Counted from the stretch's first letter, positions 32,934-42,472 are shown. The stretch: 64,000 nucleotides of DNA from Cylindrospermopsis curvispora GIHE-G1 (GCF_014489415.1 NZ_CP060822.1:3705501-3769500), one strand, 5' to 3'. Translations and numbers: made by a program. Notes: a model not told the origin generated them from the sequence alone.

Positions 32934-34535
32934 CTATCGATTAATTAAAGCTAAATATTCTTCTTTGAAATAGCGCAAGGTGCTAAAAACAGGATTGGGT
33001 GCAGACTGACCTAACCCACATAAACTGGTGTGTTTCACCATATCGCACAATTCTTCCAACAGATGTAAATCATTTTGTGTTCCCTTTCCCTTACTAATCT
33101 TGGTTAATAAATCATGGAGTTGCACCGTTCCCACCCTACAGGGAATACATTTACCACAGGACTCATCCATGCAAAATTCCATAAAGAATCGTGCCACATC
33201 TACCATATTAGTAGTTTGATCCATGACAATCATTCCCCCAGAACCCATCATAGAACCCAAAGCAGACAAGGATTCATAATCTACCGGTGTGGTAAATGCT
33301 GATGCTGGTATACACCCTCCCGATGGTCCACCTGTTTGTACCGCTTTGGCCATACCCCCGTCAGGAATACCACCGCCCATTTGTTCCACAATCTCCCCTA
33401 GGGTTGTCCCCATGGGAACTTCAATTAAACCTGTATTGCGGATTTTACCTGCTAGGGCAAAAACCTTTGTCCCTTTACTTTTCTCTGTGCCAATACCAGC
33501 AAACCATTCCGCACCATTTCTGATAATAGGAGCAATATTAGCAAAAGTTTCCACGTTATTAATTAATGTAGGGTAACCCCATAAACCTGATTCAGCGGGG
33601 TATGGGGGACGAGGATGGGGAACACCGCGTTTACCTTCAATTGAAGCCATTAATGCGGTTTCTTCACCACAAACATAAGCACCTGCACCAATGCGAATTT
33701 CGATTTTAAAATCAAAAGGTGATTCAAAAATATTTGTTCCCAATACCCCTAACCTTTGTGCTTGACGAATAGCAGTCTCTAGACGTTTAATCGCAATGGG
33801 GTATTCCGCTCTGACATAAATATAACCTTGATTAGCACCAATGGAATAAGCAGCGATCGCCATTCCTTCTAAAACTCGATGGGGATCACTTTCTAACACA
33901 CTACGATCCATAAATGCGCCTGGATCTCCCTCATCCGCATTGCAAATTACAAATTTTTTTGCCCCTGATGATTTAGCTACCGTTCCCCATTTTAAACCCG
34001 TGGGATATCCAGCACCACCTCTTCCCCTTAATCCACTTTTAGTAATAACTTCTACTACTTCTGTGGGTTTCATTTCTCGCAGCACTTGGTAGAGAGCTTG
34101 ATAACCATTAGCTGCAATATAAGATTGAATTCTTTCTGGATCTACCCGACCACTATTTTCTAAAACAATAGGCAATTGTTTAGTAAAAAACGGGTGCTGT
34201 AAGTCTTGCTGCTTTAAAGTTGTATTTTTTCCCTTGATAGAATCAATTACTTTTGGTACATCCTGGGGCGTTACTTGTTGATAAAGTGTAATTTTATGAC
34301 TTTTATTCTCATCTATCTCCACTAAGGGACCCTGACAACAAAGGCGCATACAACCCACACCTACCACTTCCACCTGCTGTTCCAAACCTGCTGCTTTAAG
34401 CGATGTCAATAAATTTTCCTTCACTGTTTGGGAACCAGAAGACAAACAACCTGCAGCCGTGCAACAGCGAATTTGTATAGGTTTAGTCTGAGAATTTTCT
34501 GCCCTAGCAATCTCTAATAATTCATGTAGTTCCAT
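32934..34535 (-). CDS. hoxF: Bidirectional hydrogenase NAD(P)H/FMN subunit HoxF
   Basis: 533 residues. An N-terminal thioredoxin-like [2Fe-2S] domain (CCTAAGC and CMRLCCQG) is followed by the NuoF-like core: NADH site [17 protein letters not shown]-binding [10 protein letters not shown] region, and the [4Fe-4S] motif CGKCIPC with a distant Cys in SLCGLG. It oxidises or reduces NAD(P) and feeds the iron-sulfur chain. Its start overlaps the hoxE stop by 14 bp, so the two are likely translationally coupled. Confidence 0.98.
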   Translation of the reverse strand: MELHELLEIARAENSQTKPIQIRCCTAAGCLSSGSQTVKENLLTSLKAAGLEQQVEVVGVGCMRLCCQGPLVEIDENKSHKITLYQQVTPQDVPKVIDSIKGKNTTLKQQDLQHPFFTKQLPIVLENSGRVDPERIQSYIAANGYQALYQVLREMKPTEVVEVITKSGLRGRGGAGYPTGLKWGTVAKSSGAKKFVICNADEGDPGAFMDRSVLESDPHRVLEGMAIAAYSIGANQGYIYVRAEYPIAIKRLETAIRQAQRLGVLGTNIFESPFDFKIEIRIGAGAYVCGEETALMASIEGKRGVPHPRPPYPAESGLWGYPTLINNVETFANIAPIIRNGAEWFAGIGTEKSKGTKVFALAGKIRNTGLIEVPMGTTLGEIVEQMGGGIPDGGMAKAVQTGGPSGGCIPASAFTTPVDYESLSALGSMMGSGGMIVMDQTTNMVDVARFFMEFCMDESCGKCIPCRVGTVQLHDLLTKISKGKGTQNDLHLLEELCDMVKHTSLCGLGQSAPNPVFSTLRYFKEEYLALINR

Positions 34536-35034
34536 GTTGCCATTCCCCCACTTTTTTACAGACTGATTGTGCAGTTTGATTACCTAAAACCTCACCATCA
34601 AACACCACTGCTGGTGCAATACCACAAGCACCTAAACATCTAGCAGTCATCAAGGAAATTTCTCCGTCTGGTGTGGTATCTCCCGCTTTAATTTGGATGA
34701 ATGTTTCCAGGGTGGTTAAAATTCCTTGGGCACCTTTCACATAACAAGCTGTACCTGTACAAACTACACAATTATGTTTACCTTTTGGTGCCAAGGAAAA
34801 TAAATGGTAAAATGTTGCTACTCCATATACCCGACTAGGTGGCAATTTTAACTCACGGGCGATATACAGCAGTAAATCTAATTCTAAATACCCAAATAAT
34901 TCCGTTGCTCGATGGAGAATTTCAATCAGTGCATCCTGTTGATATTGACAGCGTTTGATGGCTGTATCCAACATTCTCAAACGTTTGTCCCCACGCTCAA
35001 CATGATTGACGCGAACTGGAACTGTGGTTTTCAT
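34522..35034 (-). CDS. hoxE: Bidirectional hydrogenase subunit HoxE
   Basis: 170 residues. The NuoE-like fold carries the [2Fe-2S] ligands CTGTAC and, 40-odd residues later, CLGACGIAP. The N-terminal helical region ([16 protein letters not shown]) is typical. HoxE completes the HoxEFU diaphorase module. Its ATG overlaps the stop of the preceding universal stress protein gene (ATGA), so the stress protein gene is the first gene of this operon. Confidence 0.97.
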   Translation of the reverse strand: MKTTVPVRVNHVERGDKRLRMLDTAIKRCQYQQDALIEILHRATELFGYLELDLLLYIARELKLPPSRVYGVATFYHLFSLAPKGKHNCVVCTGTACYVKGAQGILTTLETFIQIKAGDTTPDGEISLMTARCLGACGIAPAVVFDGEVLGNQTAQSVCKKVGEWQHGTT

Positions 35035-35522
35035 GATTTCTTATCAGGATGGTGGACAATATGCACAGAACAGGGTGCATGGTGCAACACATAATTACTT
35101 ACGCTACCCATAAAAAACTCGGTGATTTTAGAAACTCCTCGTCTCCCAATGACGATTAAATCCGCACCCCACGCCCCAGCGACTTGACAAATCACCTTAC
35201 CCGGATTTCCCACATTCTGGGAAAACTCGGTTTTAATGTTTTCTGTATTTGCCCGCGCACAAAAACCTTGCAACATTTCTAAACCTTCTTCTTTATAGGC
35301 TTCCAATTTCTTCAAATAAATTCCCATGCTTTCATCAGTCCAAGCTGGATAGTAATCAATTTGAGAAAACATCATGGTATCCGGAATGCCATCCTCCTCT
35401 GGTGATAGAACATGTATTAGCATTAACTGAGCTGATGTCAATTTTGCTAAGTTGAGTGCTTGTTGAAATACTTCCTCACCTGTGTTAGAAAGGTCTAACC
35501 CCACCAAAATTTTACTAAGCAT
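35031..35522 (-). CDS. Universal stress protein, first gene of the hox operon
   Basis: 163 residues from the chosen start. UspA fold: KILVGLDLS at the N-terminus, IHVLSPEED, then the ATP-binding pattern G-2x-G-9x-G-S (GRRGVSKITEFFMGSVSN) near the C-terminus. An upstream in-frame ATG would add four residues, but GGAGG lies five bases before the second ATG, so I prefer the latter. The four-base overlap with hoxE argues for cotranscription and a link to energy or redox stress. A paralogue with the same C-terminal VLHHAPCSV lies at 42.6 kb. Confidence 0.93.
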   Translation of the reverse strand: MLSKILVGLDLSNTGEEVFQQALNLAKLTSAQLMLIHVLSPEEDGIPDTMMFSQIDYYPAWTDESMGIYLKKLEAYKEEGLEMLQGFCARANTENIKTEFSQNVGNPGKVICQVAGAWGADLIVIGRRGVSKITEFFMGSVSNYVLHHAPCSVHIVHHPDKKS

Positions 35523-35699
35523 TGATGCCTCCATTGTAACTTACTAACCATTACAAACTACCCCTTTATGTCATTCCAGTTCCTATTTGTAAGAACATGT
35601 AGGTTTCCTTTATAATTCTTAGCATTTATCTTTACAATTCGTTAATTTTTAACTCCTAGCTTGGGATCTAGGTCTACACTTATGGTTGTAGCTAAAGAA

Positions 35700-35719
35700 T
35701 GTGAGGAACTTGTGAGGAA
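35700..35719. repeat. Direct repeat TGTGAGGAA with 11-bp period
   Basis: Two identical 9-bp copies separated by CT give an 11-bp repeat period, one helical turn. This is the arrangement bound by OmpR/PhoB-class regulators. It lies about 180 bp upstream of the usp-hox start and 325 bp upstream of a gene encoding an OmpR-type domain. Binding is a guess from the spacing. Confidence 0.45.
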
Positions 35720-35722
35720 ATT

Positions 35723-35751
35723 ATGGTTAAGGGAATAAACATTTTAACCAT
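35723..35751. repeat. Inverted repeat in the hox/kinase divergent region
   Basis: Perfect 8-bp arms ATGGTTAA and TTAACCAT with a 13-bp spacer, three bases after the direct repeats. Possible regulator site; no known consensus recognised. Confidence 0.35.
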
Positions 35752-36043
35752 CCATGACTGTAAATGTTCCAAGATCTAGATCAAGCCATTTGGTGATGAT
35801 TCTACCTTTTCTGTACTTCTTAGTTATTATGCCCATTTTTAGTCAGTTTGCTCTATATCTAAAAGTTGATATCTGTCCCTTATTTCTTGTCCAGCTTTAA
35901 TAATTAGGTTGATAATTTTCACATGTTTACTTCCATAGCTATACATAGCTGAAAATTCTCTACTAAATTTTAGACATTAACTCTATCGTAGGTGAATTTA
36001 TTCTGATTATTTCTAATTCCAATGTTTAAAGGAGATTTTTAAC

Positions 36044-39000
36044 ATGAAGATTTTAGTAGTTGAGGATGATGAACTAATTGCATATACCCTGACTAATTTT
36101 CTCACAGAACAGAATTATGCTGTAGAATTAGCAAATGATGGTAAGACTGCTTGGGATTTAGTAGAAACTTATGAGTATGACCTGATACTACTAGACATTG
36201 TTTTACCAAAACTCGATGGAATTAGCTTATGTAAAAAAATTCGTTCTAGTGGTCGGCGAGTGCCAATTTTATTATTGACAGGGCGTGATAGTTCTCACGA
36301 TAAAGCTATTGGTTTAGATGCTGGTGCGGATGATTATGTAGTCAAACCCTGTGATGAAGAAGAATTGGTAGCTCGTGTAAGAGCATTATTAAGACGTGGC
36401 GGTGTTAATTCCCAGCCTGTATTAGAGTGGAGAGGTTTGCGATTAGACCCTAGTAGTTGTGAAGTTACATATCAACAAGACCAACTTTCACTCACCCCAA
36501 AAGAATATGCTCTACTAGAACTTCTGATGCGAAATAATCGTCGAGTATTTAGCTGTGGAATGATTTTAGATCATCTTTGGTCTTATGAAGACACACCGGG
36601 GGAAGACGCTGTGCGGACTCATATTAAGGGTTTAAGAATGAAGTTAAAAGCAGTGGGCGCACCTCATGATTTAGTAGAAACAGTTTATGGTATTGGATAT
36701 CGTCTAAAGCCACAAGAAAATGACCATAATCACCATGAGGAACTAAAAGAAAGTAGATCCAACCATGAATTAAATCATCAATCAAAAAATGAGCGGACAA
36801 TTGAGAAACTTGAAGAAATTTGGCAACGATTTCGCGGTAGGATAGAAGAGCAAATTTCCCTTATAGAAACAGCTGCACAAAATATTGCCCGTACCCAAGG
36901 AACTTTTAATTTAGAGCTATTAATACGAGCAACTAGAGAAGCACACACTTTAGCAGGTTCTCTGGGTACATTTGGCTTACCTTATGCTTCAGAATTGGCA
37001 AAAAAAATTGAGAATTTCTTCCAATCTTCTGCTAATTTAACAGTAGCAGAAATGATTAATGTACAACCTAAATTACAAAGTTGGGTCAAATCACTAAGGC
37101 GAGAAATTGATAAGAAAAATCAGCAAATTACCGCTCCTGATAATAGTCAAAAACAACCGGAATTATTCCCTGAAAGAAACATCGATAATGAAATCACACC
37201 AACAGTGAACAAAACTAAAATATTAGTGGTAGATGATGATTTAAAAACTTTAGATTTATTACAGTTACTGTTGACTCCTTGGGGACTAGAAATAATTACC
37301 CTTAATCATCCTGGAAAGTTTTGGGAAACTTGGGAAAAAATTCAGCCTGACATGTTAATATTAGACATTGAAATGCCTAGTATGAGCGGTATTGAATTAT
37401 GTAAAATGATTCGCAATCATGATCAAGGTAGGGAAGTACCGATTTTGTTTTTGACAGTTCATAGCGATGCAGAAATTGTCAATCAGGTATTTAGTGTAGG
37501 AGCTGATGATTTTGTTAATAAACCAATTATTGTGTCCGAGCTAGTCAATCGTATTCTGAATCGCTTGGAAAGAGTGAGATTGCTGAAAATTATGGAGTGT
37601 AATCGATATGAAAAGACCAATCAAATTAACGAGAATAACAAATTTATTGTTGAAACCTATCATAACTTAGTAGAAGTTTATCCAGAGGCAATTCTCATTG
37701 TTAGTCAAGATGACTTAGTTTTCGTTAACAGTGCTGCAGTGAGACTACTGCGAGTTAATTCAGTAGAGGAACTATTAGGTAAGAAATTTCTAGAATTTGT
37801 CCATCCACAACACAGGGAAGAAATTGAAGAAAATCTCAAATCTCTGAAAACAAGTCAAACATTGATTCCCTTGCATGAAGTTAAATTTTTACAAGCGGAT
37901 GGGAAAATAATTTACGTAGAAATGGTTGGTGCATTTCTCAACTACCAAAATCAACCAGCAGCACAAATTGTCGCCCGTGATATTACCAGACGTAAGCAGA
38001 CAGAATTAGCATTGCACAAAACTAAAGATGAACTAGAACTGAGGGTTAATGAACGTACAGCTGAGTTAATTAATGTCAATCGCCAATTGCAATCACAACT
38101 GGATGAACAAAAACGTACTCAAGACGCTTTGAGGATTTCAGAAAATCGGTTTGAAGCCATTTTAAGTATTGCCGATGATGCAATTATTTCCATTGATAGT
38201 AATCAACAGATTACCTTATTTAATCAAGGTGCAGAAAAAATTTTTGGTTATTCTGCTGGGGAAGTTTTAGGACAAAAACTAGATTTATTATTACCCACAC
38301 GCTTTGCTCAGGAACATCGTAATCACGTATATAAATTTGGCAAATCTTCTGCTCATGCTCGCAGAATGGGAGAAAGACAAGAAATATTTGGTTGTCGTAA
38401 AGATGGGTCAGAATTTCCTGCAGAAGCTTCAATTTCTAAATTAGATCTTGGTCAAGAATCTGTGTACACCGTCATCTTGCGAGATATAACTGAGCGCAAG
38501 CAAGTGGAAAAAATGAAGGATGAATTTGTCTCTGTTGTTAGTCATGAGTTGCGGACTCCTTTAACATCCATTCATGGTTCTTTAGGAATGTTGACCAGTG
38601 GGTTACTCTCTAGTACTTCAGAACAAGGTAAACGTTTGCTGCAAATTGCCACCGATAGTACGGAGCGATTAGTTAGATTAATTAATGATATTCTGGATAT
38701 TGAACGCATTGAGTCGGGTAAGGTCAAAATGGAACGGGAAAATTGTGATTTGCGAGATTTGATCAACTCAGCTATCAATATCATGCAACCTTTAGCGGAT
38801 AAAGCAGGTGTGACTTTATCTATTCATAACTCTAATAGTTCATCTATTCAATTATGGGCAGATCCAGATCGGATAATTCAAACTTTAACTAATTTATTCA
38901 GTAATGCCATTAAGTTTTCAGAACCAGGATCCACGGTTTATTTGATGACCGAATTACAAAAAGACCAGGTGTTGGTAACTGTGCAAGATACTGGAAGAGG

Positions 39001-40048
39001 TATACCAGAAGATAAATTAGAGAGTATTTTTGAGCGGTTTCAACAGGTGGACTCTTCTGATTCTCGCAATCATGATGGTACTGGCTTGGGTCTGGCAATT
39101 TGTAAGAGTATTGTTCAGCAACATGGTGGCAAGATTTGGGTCAAAAGTATCTTGGACGAAGGTAGCAGTTTTTATTTTACTTTGCCAATTTTAACTGTTT
39201 ATGATAGAGCTAATTTACAGGGGTTGGTCACCGATCAATCAGACTATGAAACATCCCTAATTACTGATGCTAATTCTCCTTTAGTGTTGGTTTGTGATGA
39301 TGATCCAATCACTCGCCAGGAATTAGAAAATCTCCTACTACAAGGGGGATATCGGGTACTTACAGTAGCTAGTGGTGACCAGGCGATCGCTCAAGCAGTT
39401 ATTCAACATCCAGATGTGATTTTACTAGATTTAGTTATGCCAGGAATGAATGGTTGGGAAACCATGGCTGGATTGAAAAAGTGTTCGGACACTAAAGATA
39501 TACCAATTGTCATTTGTAGTGTTTATAAATCGAGTCAAAATAATTCCAACTATCAACAAGATGCCAATTATAAAGGTGTCAAGTTTGCTGATTGGTTAAG
39601 TAAACCAGTGGAAGAAACTGACCTGTTCAACTCTTTAAGGAAAGTTGTATTTGAACCCTCAAGAAAGCTGAAGATATTAATTATTGAAGATGATCATGAC
39701 CTCGCAGATCTTTTGGCAACCTTGTTCGGTAGACATGACATTGAAACCTTCATTGCCAAAACTGGTAGGGAAGCAATTCATCTGAGTCAAAAGGTTAATC
39801 CTGACCTACTAATTCTGGATTTGATCCTCCCGGAAGCTGATGGTTTTACGGTTGTTGATTGGTTGAAACAACATGATCAACTGTTTAGTGTCCCCGTGGT
39901 TGTCTATTCTGCAAAAGACCTGGACGATTCAGAACGTCATCGGTTAAAATTGGGACATACGGAGTTTTTTACCAAGGGGAGGGTCACCACTCAGGAGTTT
40001 GAGCAAAGAGTTATGGACCTGTTACAGAGAATTACAACTAAGCAATAA
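36044..40048 (+). CDS. Giant hybrid two-component protein: REC-wHTH-Hpt-REC-PAS-PAS-HisKA-HATPase-REC-REC
   Basis: 1334 residues. In order: receiver 1 (residues 1-115, DIVLPKLDG), OmpR-type winged helix (about 125-225), Hpt domain (about 255-345, phospho-His 301 in HTLAGSLG), receiver 2 (from about 393, LDIEMPSMSG), PAS (about 540-650), a coiled linker, PAS (about 700-815), HisKA with SHELRTP (His about 834), HATPase with NAIKFS, DTGRGIP and GTGLGLA, receiver 3 (from about 1080, LDLVMPGMNG) and receiver 4 (from about 1211, LDLILPEADG). No membrane segment is seen, so it is a cytoplasmic sensor. All phosphorelay parts plus a DNA-binding output are on one chain, so it could act as a self-contained switch. 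A single receiver gene follows after 20 bp. The stimulus is unknown; PAS ligands cannot be read. Confidence 0.94.
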   Translation: MKILVVEDDELIAYTLTNFLTEQNYAVELANDGKTAWDLVETYEYDLILLDIVLPKLDGISLCKKIRSSGRRVPILLLTGRDSSHDKAIGLDAGADDYVVKPCDEEELVARVRALLRRGGVNSQPVLEWRGLRLDPSSCEVTYQQDQLSLTPKEYALLELLMRNNRRVFSCGMILDHLWSYEDTPGEDAVRTHIKGLRMKLKAVGAPHDLVETVYGIGYRLKPQENDHNHHEELKESRSNHELNHQSKNERTIEKLEEIWQRFRGRIEEQISLIETAAQNIARTQGTFNLELLIRATREAHTLAGSLGTFGLPYASELAKKIENFFQSSANLTVAEMINVQPKLQSWVKSLRREIDKKNQQITAPDNSQKQPELFPERNIDNEITPTVNKTKILVVDDDLKTLDLLQLLLTPWGLEIITLNHPGKFWETWEKIQPDMLILDIEMPSMSGIELCKMIRNHDQGREVPILFLTVHSDAEIVNQVFSVGADDFVNKPIIVSELVNRILNRLERVRLLKIMECNRYEKTNQINENNKFIVETYHNLVEVYPEAILIVSQDDLVFVNSAAVRLLRVNSVEELLGKKFLEFVHPQHREEIEENLKSLKTSQTLIPLHEVKFLQADGKIIYVEMVGAFLNYQNQPAAQIVARDITRRKQTELALHKTKDELELRVNERTAELINVNRQLQSQLDEQKRTQDALRISENRFEAILSIADDAIISIDSNQQITLFNQGAEKIFGYSAGEVLGQKLDLLLPTRFAQEHRNHVYKFGKSSAHARRMGERQEIFGCRKDGSEFPAEASISKLDLGQESVYTVILRDITERKQVEKMKDEFVSVVSHELRTPLTSIHGSLGMLTSGLLSSTSEQGKRLLQIATDSTERLVRLINDILDIERIESGKVKMERENCDLRDLINSAINIMQPLADKAGVTLSIHNSNSSSIQLWADPDRIIQTLTNLFSNAIKFSEPGSTVYLMTELQKDQVLVTVQDTGRGIPEDKLESIFERFQQVDSSDSRNHDGTGLGLAICKSIVQQHGGKIWVKSILDEGSSFYFTLPILTVYDRANLQGLVTDQSDYETSLITDANSPLVLVCDDDPITRQELENLLLQGGYRVLTVASGDQAIAQAVIQHPDVILLDLVMPGMNGWETMAGLKKCSDTKDIPIVICSVYKSSQNNSNYQQDANYKGVKFADWLSKPVEETDLFNSLRKVVFEPSRKLKILIIEDDHDLADLLATLFGRHDIETFIAKTGREAIHLSQKVNPDLLILDLILPEADGFTVVDWLKQHDQLFSVPVVVYSAKDLDDSERHRLKLGHTEFFTKGRVTTQEFEQRVMDLLQRITTKQ

Positions 40049-40068
40049 CCAGGGTTAGGTCATAGATT

Positions 40069-40464
40069 ATGAAAAGGCGCATCTTAGTGGTTGATAATGA
40101 GCAGTATATTCAAGAAGTGGCTAAGATTTGTTTAGAAACCGTTGCAGGTTGGGAGGTGCTAACAGCTAGTTCGGGTAAGGAGGGAATCTTGCAAGCTGAG
40201 AATCATCAACCAGATGCAATTCTATTAGATGTGATGATGCCTGATATGGACGGATTATCTGCTTTTAAAAAATTACAAGCCAATCCAGCAACCCAAACAA
40301 TTCCGGTCATTTTGTTAACCGCAAAAATCCAAGCTGCTGATCGTCGTCGTTATTCCCAGTTAGGTATTAAAAGTGCGATCGCTAAACCCTTTAATCCTTT
40401 AGAATTAGCTCACCAAGTTGCAGCGGAGTTAGACTGGAATTTGGAATGTAACAAGACTAAATGA
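40069..40464 (+). CDS. Single-domain response regulator
   Basis: 131 residues, a stand-alone receiver: acidic pocket near residue 10 (DNEQ, one acidic residue replaced by Asn), phospho-Asp in LLDVMMPDMDG near residue 54, the Thr of LLTAK near 86, and the Lys of AKPFNP near 106. There is no output domain. It is 20 bp downstream of the giant hybrid kinase and probably cotranscribed, so it is its likely partner, possibly a phosphate sink or a diffusible output. Confidence 0.92.
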   Translation: MKRRILVVDNEQYIQEVAKICLETVAGWEVLTASSGKEGILQAENHQPDAILLDVMMPDMDGLSAFKKLQANPATQTIPVILLTAKIQAADRRRYSQLGIKSAIAKPFNPLELAHQVAAELDWNLECNKTK

Positions 40465-40496
40465 ATTGTGAGGACTACTAATGGGGACTATTAAGT

Positions 40497-41063
40497 ATGA
40501 TTGCTAATCGTAACACTTATATTACTTCAGAATCATATCTAAAACTAGAAGAACATAGTCAGGTTAAACATGAGTATATTGATGGAAACATTTACGCCAT
40601 GGCGGGTGCCCTAGATGTTCATGTTACCATTGCTCTTAATCTTGCATCTATTCTTCGAAATCATCTTAGGGGTTCTGGTTGTCGAGTATATATTACGGAT
40701 ATGAAAGCTAGAATCGAATCGTTAAACAGATTTTACTATCCTGATATTATGGTGACTTGCGATTCTCGTGACCAAGAAACAGCAGCTTATAAAAGATTCC
40801 CATGTTTAATTATTGAAGTTTTATCTGACTCTACGGAATTATTTGATAGAGGTGACAAATTTGCTGACTATCAAACTTTACCCACTTTACAAGAATACAT
40901 TTTAATTAGTTCTAAAAAACCGCGAGTTGAGTGTTTCCGCAGGAATGATCAAGGACTTTGGACTTTACAATACTATACAGGTGAAGAAACATCATTTTTC
41001 TTCCCCACTATTCAATTCCAGGCAAAAATGACTGAACTTTATGAAGATGTCAACTTTCAGTAA
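40497..41063 (+). CDS. Uma2-family (DUF820) putative endonuclease, copy 1
   Basis: 188 residues. PD-(D/E)xK-like core typical of Uma2: HEYIDGNIYAMAGA, then YYPDIMVTCD and CLIIEVLSDST, with further SSKKPRVECF. Family members are extremely common in cyanobacterial genomes; a nuclease fold is known, but the biological role is not established. It starts 32 bp after the receiver gene. The next gene is a tandem duplicate, with the C-terminal two thirds almost identical and the first 54 residues distinctly diverged. Confidence 0.9.
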   Translation: MIANRNTYITSESYLKLEEHSQVKHEYIDGNIYAMAGALDVHVTIALNLASILRNHLRGSGCRVYITDMKARIESLNRFYYPDIMVTCDSRDQETAAYKRFPCLIIEVLSDSTELFDRGDKFADYQTLPTLQEYILISSKKPRVECFRRNDQGLWTLQYYTGEETSFFFPTIQFQAKMTELYEDVNFQ

Positions 41064-41099
41064 AACTATAAAAAACTATAATTAGGGGAGCTATTAATT

Positions 41100-41666
41100 A
41101 TGATTGCTAATCCTAACACTTATATTACTCCAGAAGCATATCTAAAACTAGAAGAAAATAGTCAGGTTAAACATGAGTATATTAATGGAAATATTTACGT
41201 TATGGCCGGTGCCCTGGATGTTCATGTAACCATAGCTGGAAATATATTCATTCTGCTGCGTAATCATCTTAGGGGTTCTGGTTGTCGAGTATATATTACG
41301 GATATGAAAGCTAGAATCGAATCGTTAAACAGATTTTACTATCCTGATATTATGGTGACTTGCGATTCTCGTGACCAAGAAACAGCAGCTTATAAAAGAT
41401 TCCCATGTTTAATTATTGAAGTTTTATCTGACTCTACTGAATTATTTGATAGAGGTGACAAATTTGCTGACTATCAAACTTTACCCACTTTACAAGAATA
41501 CATTTTAATTAGTTCTAAAAAACCGCGAGTTGAGTGTTTCCGCAGGAATGATCAAGGACTTTGGACTTTACAATACTATACAGGTGAAGAAACATCATTT
41601 TCCTTCCCCACTATTCAATTCCAGGCAAAAATGACTGAACTTTATGAAGATGTCAACTTTCATTAA
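41100..41666 (+). CDS. Uma2-family (DUF820) putative endonuclease, copy 2
   Basis: 188 residues, same length as copy 1 and 36 bp after it. From residue 54 to the end only two residues differ (Phe/Ser in the TSF-FPT segment, Gln/His at the C-terminus), and the DNA is nearly identical there. In the first 53 residues there are about a dozen replacements, clustered at TIAGNIFILL against TIALNLASIL. The putative active-site residues are the same in both copies. An AGGGGAGC-like ribosome site precedes it. Copies probably arose by tandem duplication, followed by gene conversion limited to the 3' part. Confidence 0.9.
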   Translation: MIANPNTYITPEAYLKLEENSQVKHEYINGNIYVMAGALDVHVTIAGNIFILLRNHLRGSGCRVYITDMKARIESLNRFYYPDIMVTCDSRDQETAAYKRFPCLIIEVLSDSTELFDRGDKFADYQTLPTLQEYILISSKKPRVECFRRNDQGLWTLQYYTGEETSFSFPTIQFQAKMTELYEDVNFH

Positions 41667-41711
41667 GTAGGGAGGTACAATTATTTGTAGAATGGATTAA
41701 CCCATGGGGGT

Positions 41712-41736
41712 GTTGGGTTTCATACTTCAACCCAAC
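41712..41736. repeat. Cyanobacterial GTTGGGTT...AACCCAAC palindromic repeat
   Basis: GTTGGGT and ACCCAAC enclose an 11-base loop, followed by CTACG. This resembles the short interspersed palindromes common between Nostocales genes. It lies in the 111-bp gap between convergent genes and may also terminate transcription. Confidence 0.6.
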
Positions 41737-41777
41737 CTACGTTGATCTTAATATTTAATTCCACTCACCCACTTAAT

Positions 41778-42422
41778 CTAAATATAATAGCCTAAAATTT
41801 CACAAACTTCCTGGTCACTAGTTTGAGAAAAATCCTCATACCACAATCCAATTGCTGAAAAAAACTCAGGAGTCTGTAAACACACTACCTCATCTACCTC
41901 CGACTCCAATTCCCTATAGGTACTTGCTGATGCTACAGGAATTGCTACCACAATTTTGCTGGGCTTTTGCTGTTTGAGAACAGCAATAGCTGCTCTTATA
42001 GTCGCACCGGTAGCAATACCATCATCTACTAAAATGACTGTTTTGTTTTCAACCTTAATTGGTGGAGCATTTCCTCGATAGGTTTGTTCCCGTCGCTTTA
42101 GCTCTTCCAACTCCTGAGACACAACCTTTTCAATCACATCTCTATCTATCCCCAAGGTAGCAATTATATCATGATTGAATACCCTAACCCCCCCAGCACC
42201 AATAGCACCCATAGCTAATTCTTTTTGTCCGGGCACACCAATCTTTCTGACGATACAAACATCTAGGGGAGCATTCACAGCTTTGGCAATTTCCCAACCT
42301 ACGGGCACACCACCACGGGGTAGTGCTAATACTAGTAGATTTTCGTGGTTGGCGTAATCTATTAGACTTTCCCCTAACATCTTTCCAGCTTGAATACGAT
42401 TATGAAATTTCATCAGCATCAA
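41778..42422 (-). CDS. Phosphoribosyltransferase-fold protein
   Basis: 214 residues. The PRPP-binding motif VILVDDGIATGATI is near residue 128, preceded by the type I PRTase core LPRGGVPVGWEIA. The family is common in cyanobacteria as a stand-alone PRTase-domain protein; the acceptor base cannot be told. A second in-frame Met (position 4) is an equally good start. It is divergent from a universal stress protein gene, and three copies of CCCCAGATATA (as read on its strand) lie directly upstream. Confidence 0.88.
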   Translation of the reverse strand: MMLMKFHNRIQAGKMLGESLIDYANHENLLVLALPRGGVPVGWEIAKAVNAPLDVCIVRKIGVPGQKELAMGAIGAGGVRVFNHDIIATLGIDRDVIEKVVSQELEELKRREQTYRGNAPPIKVENKTVILVDDGIATGATIRAAIAVLKQQKPSKIVVAIPVASASTYRELESEVDEVVCLQTPEFFSAIGLWYEDFSQTSDQEVCEILGYYI

Positions 42423-42436
42423 CTCCTACTACTAGG

Positions 42437-42472
42437 TATATCTGGGGGGTATATCTGGGGTTATATCTGGGA
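42437..42472. repeat. Three tandem TATATCTGGGG repeats upstream of the phosphoribosyltransferase gene
   Basis: Copies begin at 42437, 42450 and 42462 (periods 13 and 12 bp), the last slightly degenerate, with a weaker fourth trace after it. They lie 15-50 bp upstream of the minus-strand gene start, where a promoter would be expected. Confidence 0.65.

Larger units (their letters stand above)
35535..36043. promoter_or_regulatory. Divergent control region between the usp-hox operon and the hybrid kinase gene
   Basis: About 510 bp without a gene, so it must hold promoters for the leftward usp-hox operon and the rightward kinase. Visible structure: two direct repeats TGTGAGGAA 11 bp apart, then an 8-bp inverted repeat (ATGGTTAA and TTAACCAT, 13-bp spacer). 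AAGGAG lies before the kinase ATG. I could not identify a cyanobacterial LexA or NtcA site with confidence. Confidence 0.6.

Noticed and set aside
33289-33576. 95-codon frame opposite hoxF
   Set aside because: Antisense shadow of a strongly conserved gene; composition follows hoxF codons.
35535-36043. LexA or NtcA site controlling hox genes
   Set aside because: Known hox regulators suggest looking for one, but no stretch matched the consensus spacing well enough.
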